From the NCBI RefSeq assembly GCF_024436395.1, contig NZ_JAFMZO010000001.1:186001-250000 (forward strand): a DNA stretch of 64,000 bases, given 5' to 3'. Each line of letters starts with the position of its first letter. Within the stretch, counting starts at the first letter, position 1. Source of the stretch: Paradesertivirga mongoliensis (GTDB taxonomy: Bacteria; Bacteroidota; Bacteroidia; Sphingobacteriales; Sphingobacteriaceae). Below, in pieces: positions 63,991-64,000 of the stretch. A program made the translations under genes and the position numbers. Under the pieces are notes generated by a model, which was given only the letters and a program-made list of their open reading frames with translations, was not told the origin of the DNA and made no database searches.

Positions 63991-64000
63991 TTGGTCCAAG

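Overview
The window looks like a Bacteroidota chromosome, most likely Sphingobacteriaceae (Pedobacter-like). Evidence: four complete SusC/RagA transporters plus one cut by the left edge, four SusD/RagB lipoproteins, an ECF sigma / FecR / STN-SusC cassette, lipoproteins with Cys followed by Lys and acidic residues, almost no Shine-Dalgarno sequences, and moderate GC. The genus is an inference. No tRNA, rRNA, CRISPR array, insertion sequence or phage gene was seen.

1..34202 is the most unusual part. Two long operons on the minus strand share the same gene order. Operon B (33980 to 17040) runs: three-module fasciclin lipoprotein, SusC, SusD, fasciclin lipoprotein, second fasciclin lipoprotein, second SusC, second SusD, and a papain-like (C39-like) cysteine-peptidase lipoprotein. 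Operon A (13437 to 1) repeats the first six genes and leaves the window inside the second SusC. The copies are clearly homologous but diverged, so this is an old block duplication. A response regulator / histidine kinase pair and a 112-aa helical protein lie between them. Both operons start with the same 18-bp upstream element, a promoter-like pair of boxes at identical spacing, and a short hydrophobic leader ORF 114-115 bp before the first gene. No glycoside hydrolase, lyase or esterase is encoded, so this is not a classical polysaccharide utilization locus. I propose a fasciclin-rich surface binding and uptake system of unknown substrate.

34351..41928 is a standard ECF sigma (GTG start), FecR anti-sigma, STN-domain SusC and SusD cassette, closed by a strong terminator.

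42031..50930 is a complete L-rhamnose pathway in one direction: rhaT, a bifunctional rhamnulose-1-P aldolase / lactaldehyde dehydrogenase, rhaI, rhaB, then lutA-lutB-lutC. Together they would take L-rhamnose to DHAP plus L-lactate and then oxidise L-lactate to pyruvate. Hairpins and an 18-bp inverted repeat sit between the cistrons, and a 10-bp-period direct repeat lies before rhaT.

51309..54204 holds a small unknown protein, an outer-membrane beta-barrel protein and a five-repeat IPT/TIG lipoprotein, ending in a bidirectional terminator. 54246..62345 is a Cus-type copper/silver (heavy-metal) efflux operon: a Cys-rich small protein, a CusA-type RND pump encoded as two overlapping ORFs, a TolC-family channel, two adaptor lipoproteins with Cys-rich metal-binding modules, and a DUF3347-like lipoprotein. 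62463..63780 has two convergent genes of unknown role, and the right edge carries one more terminator-like hairpin.
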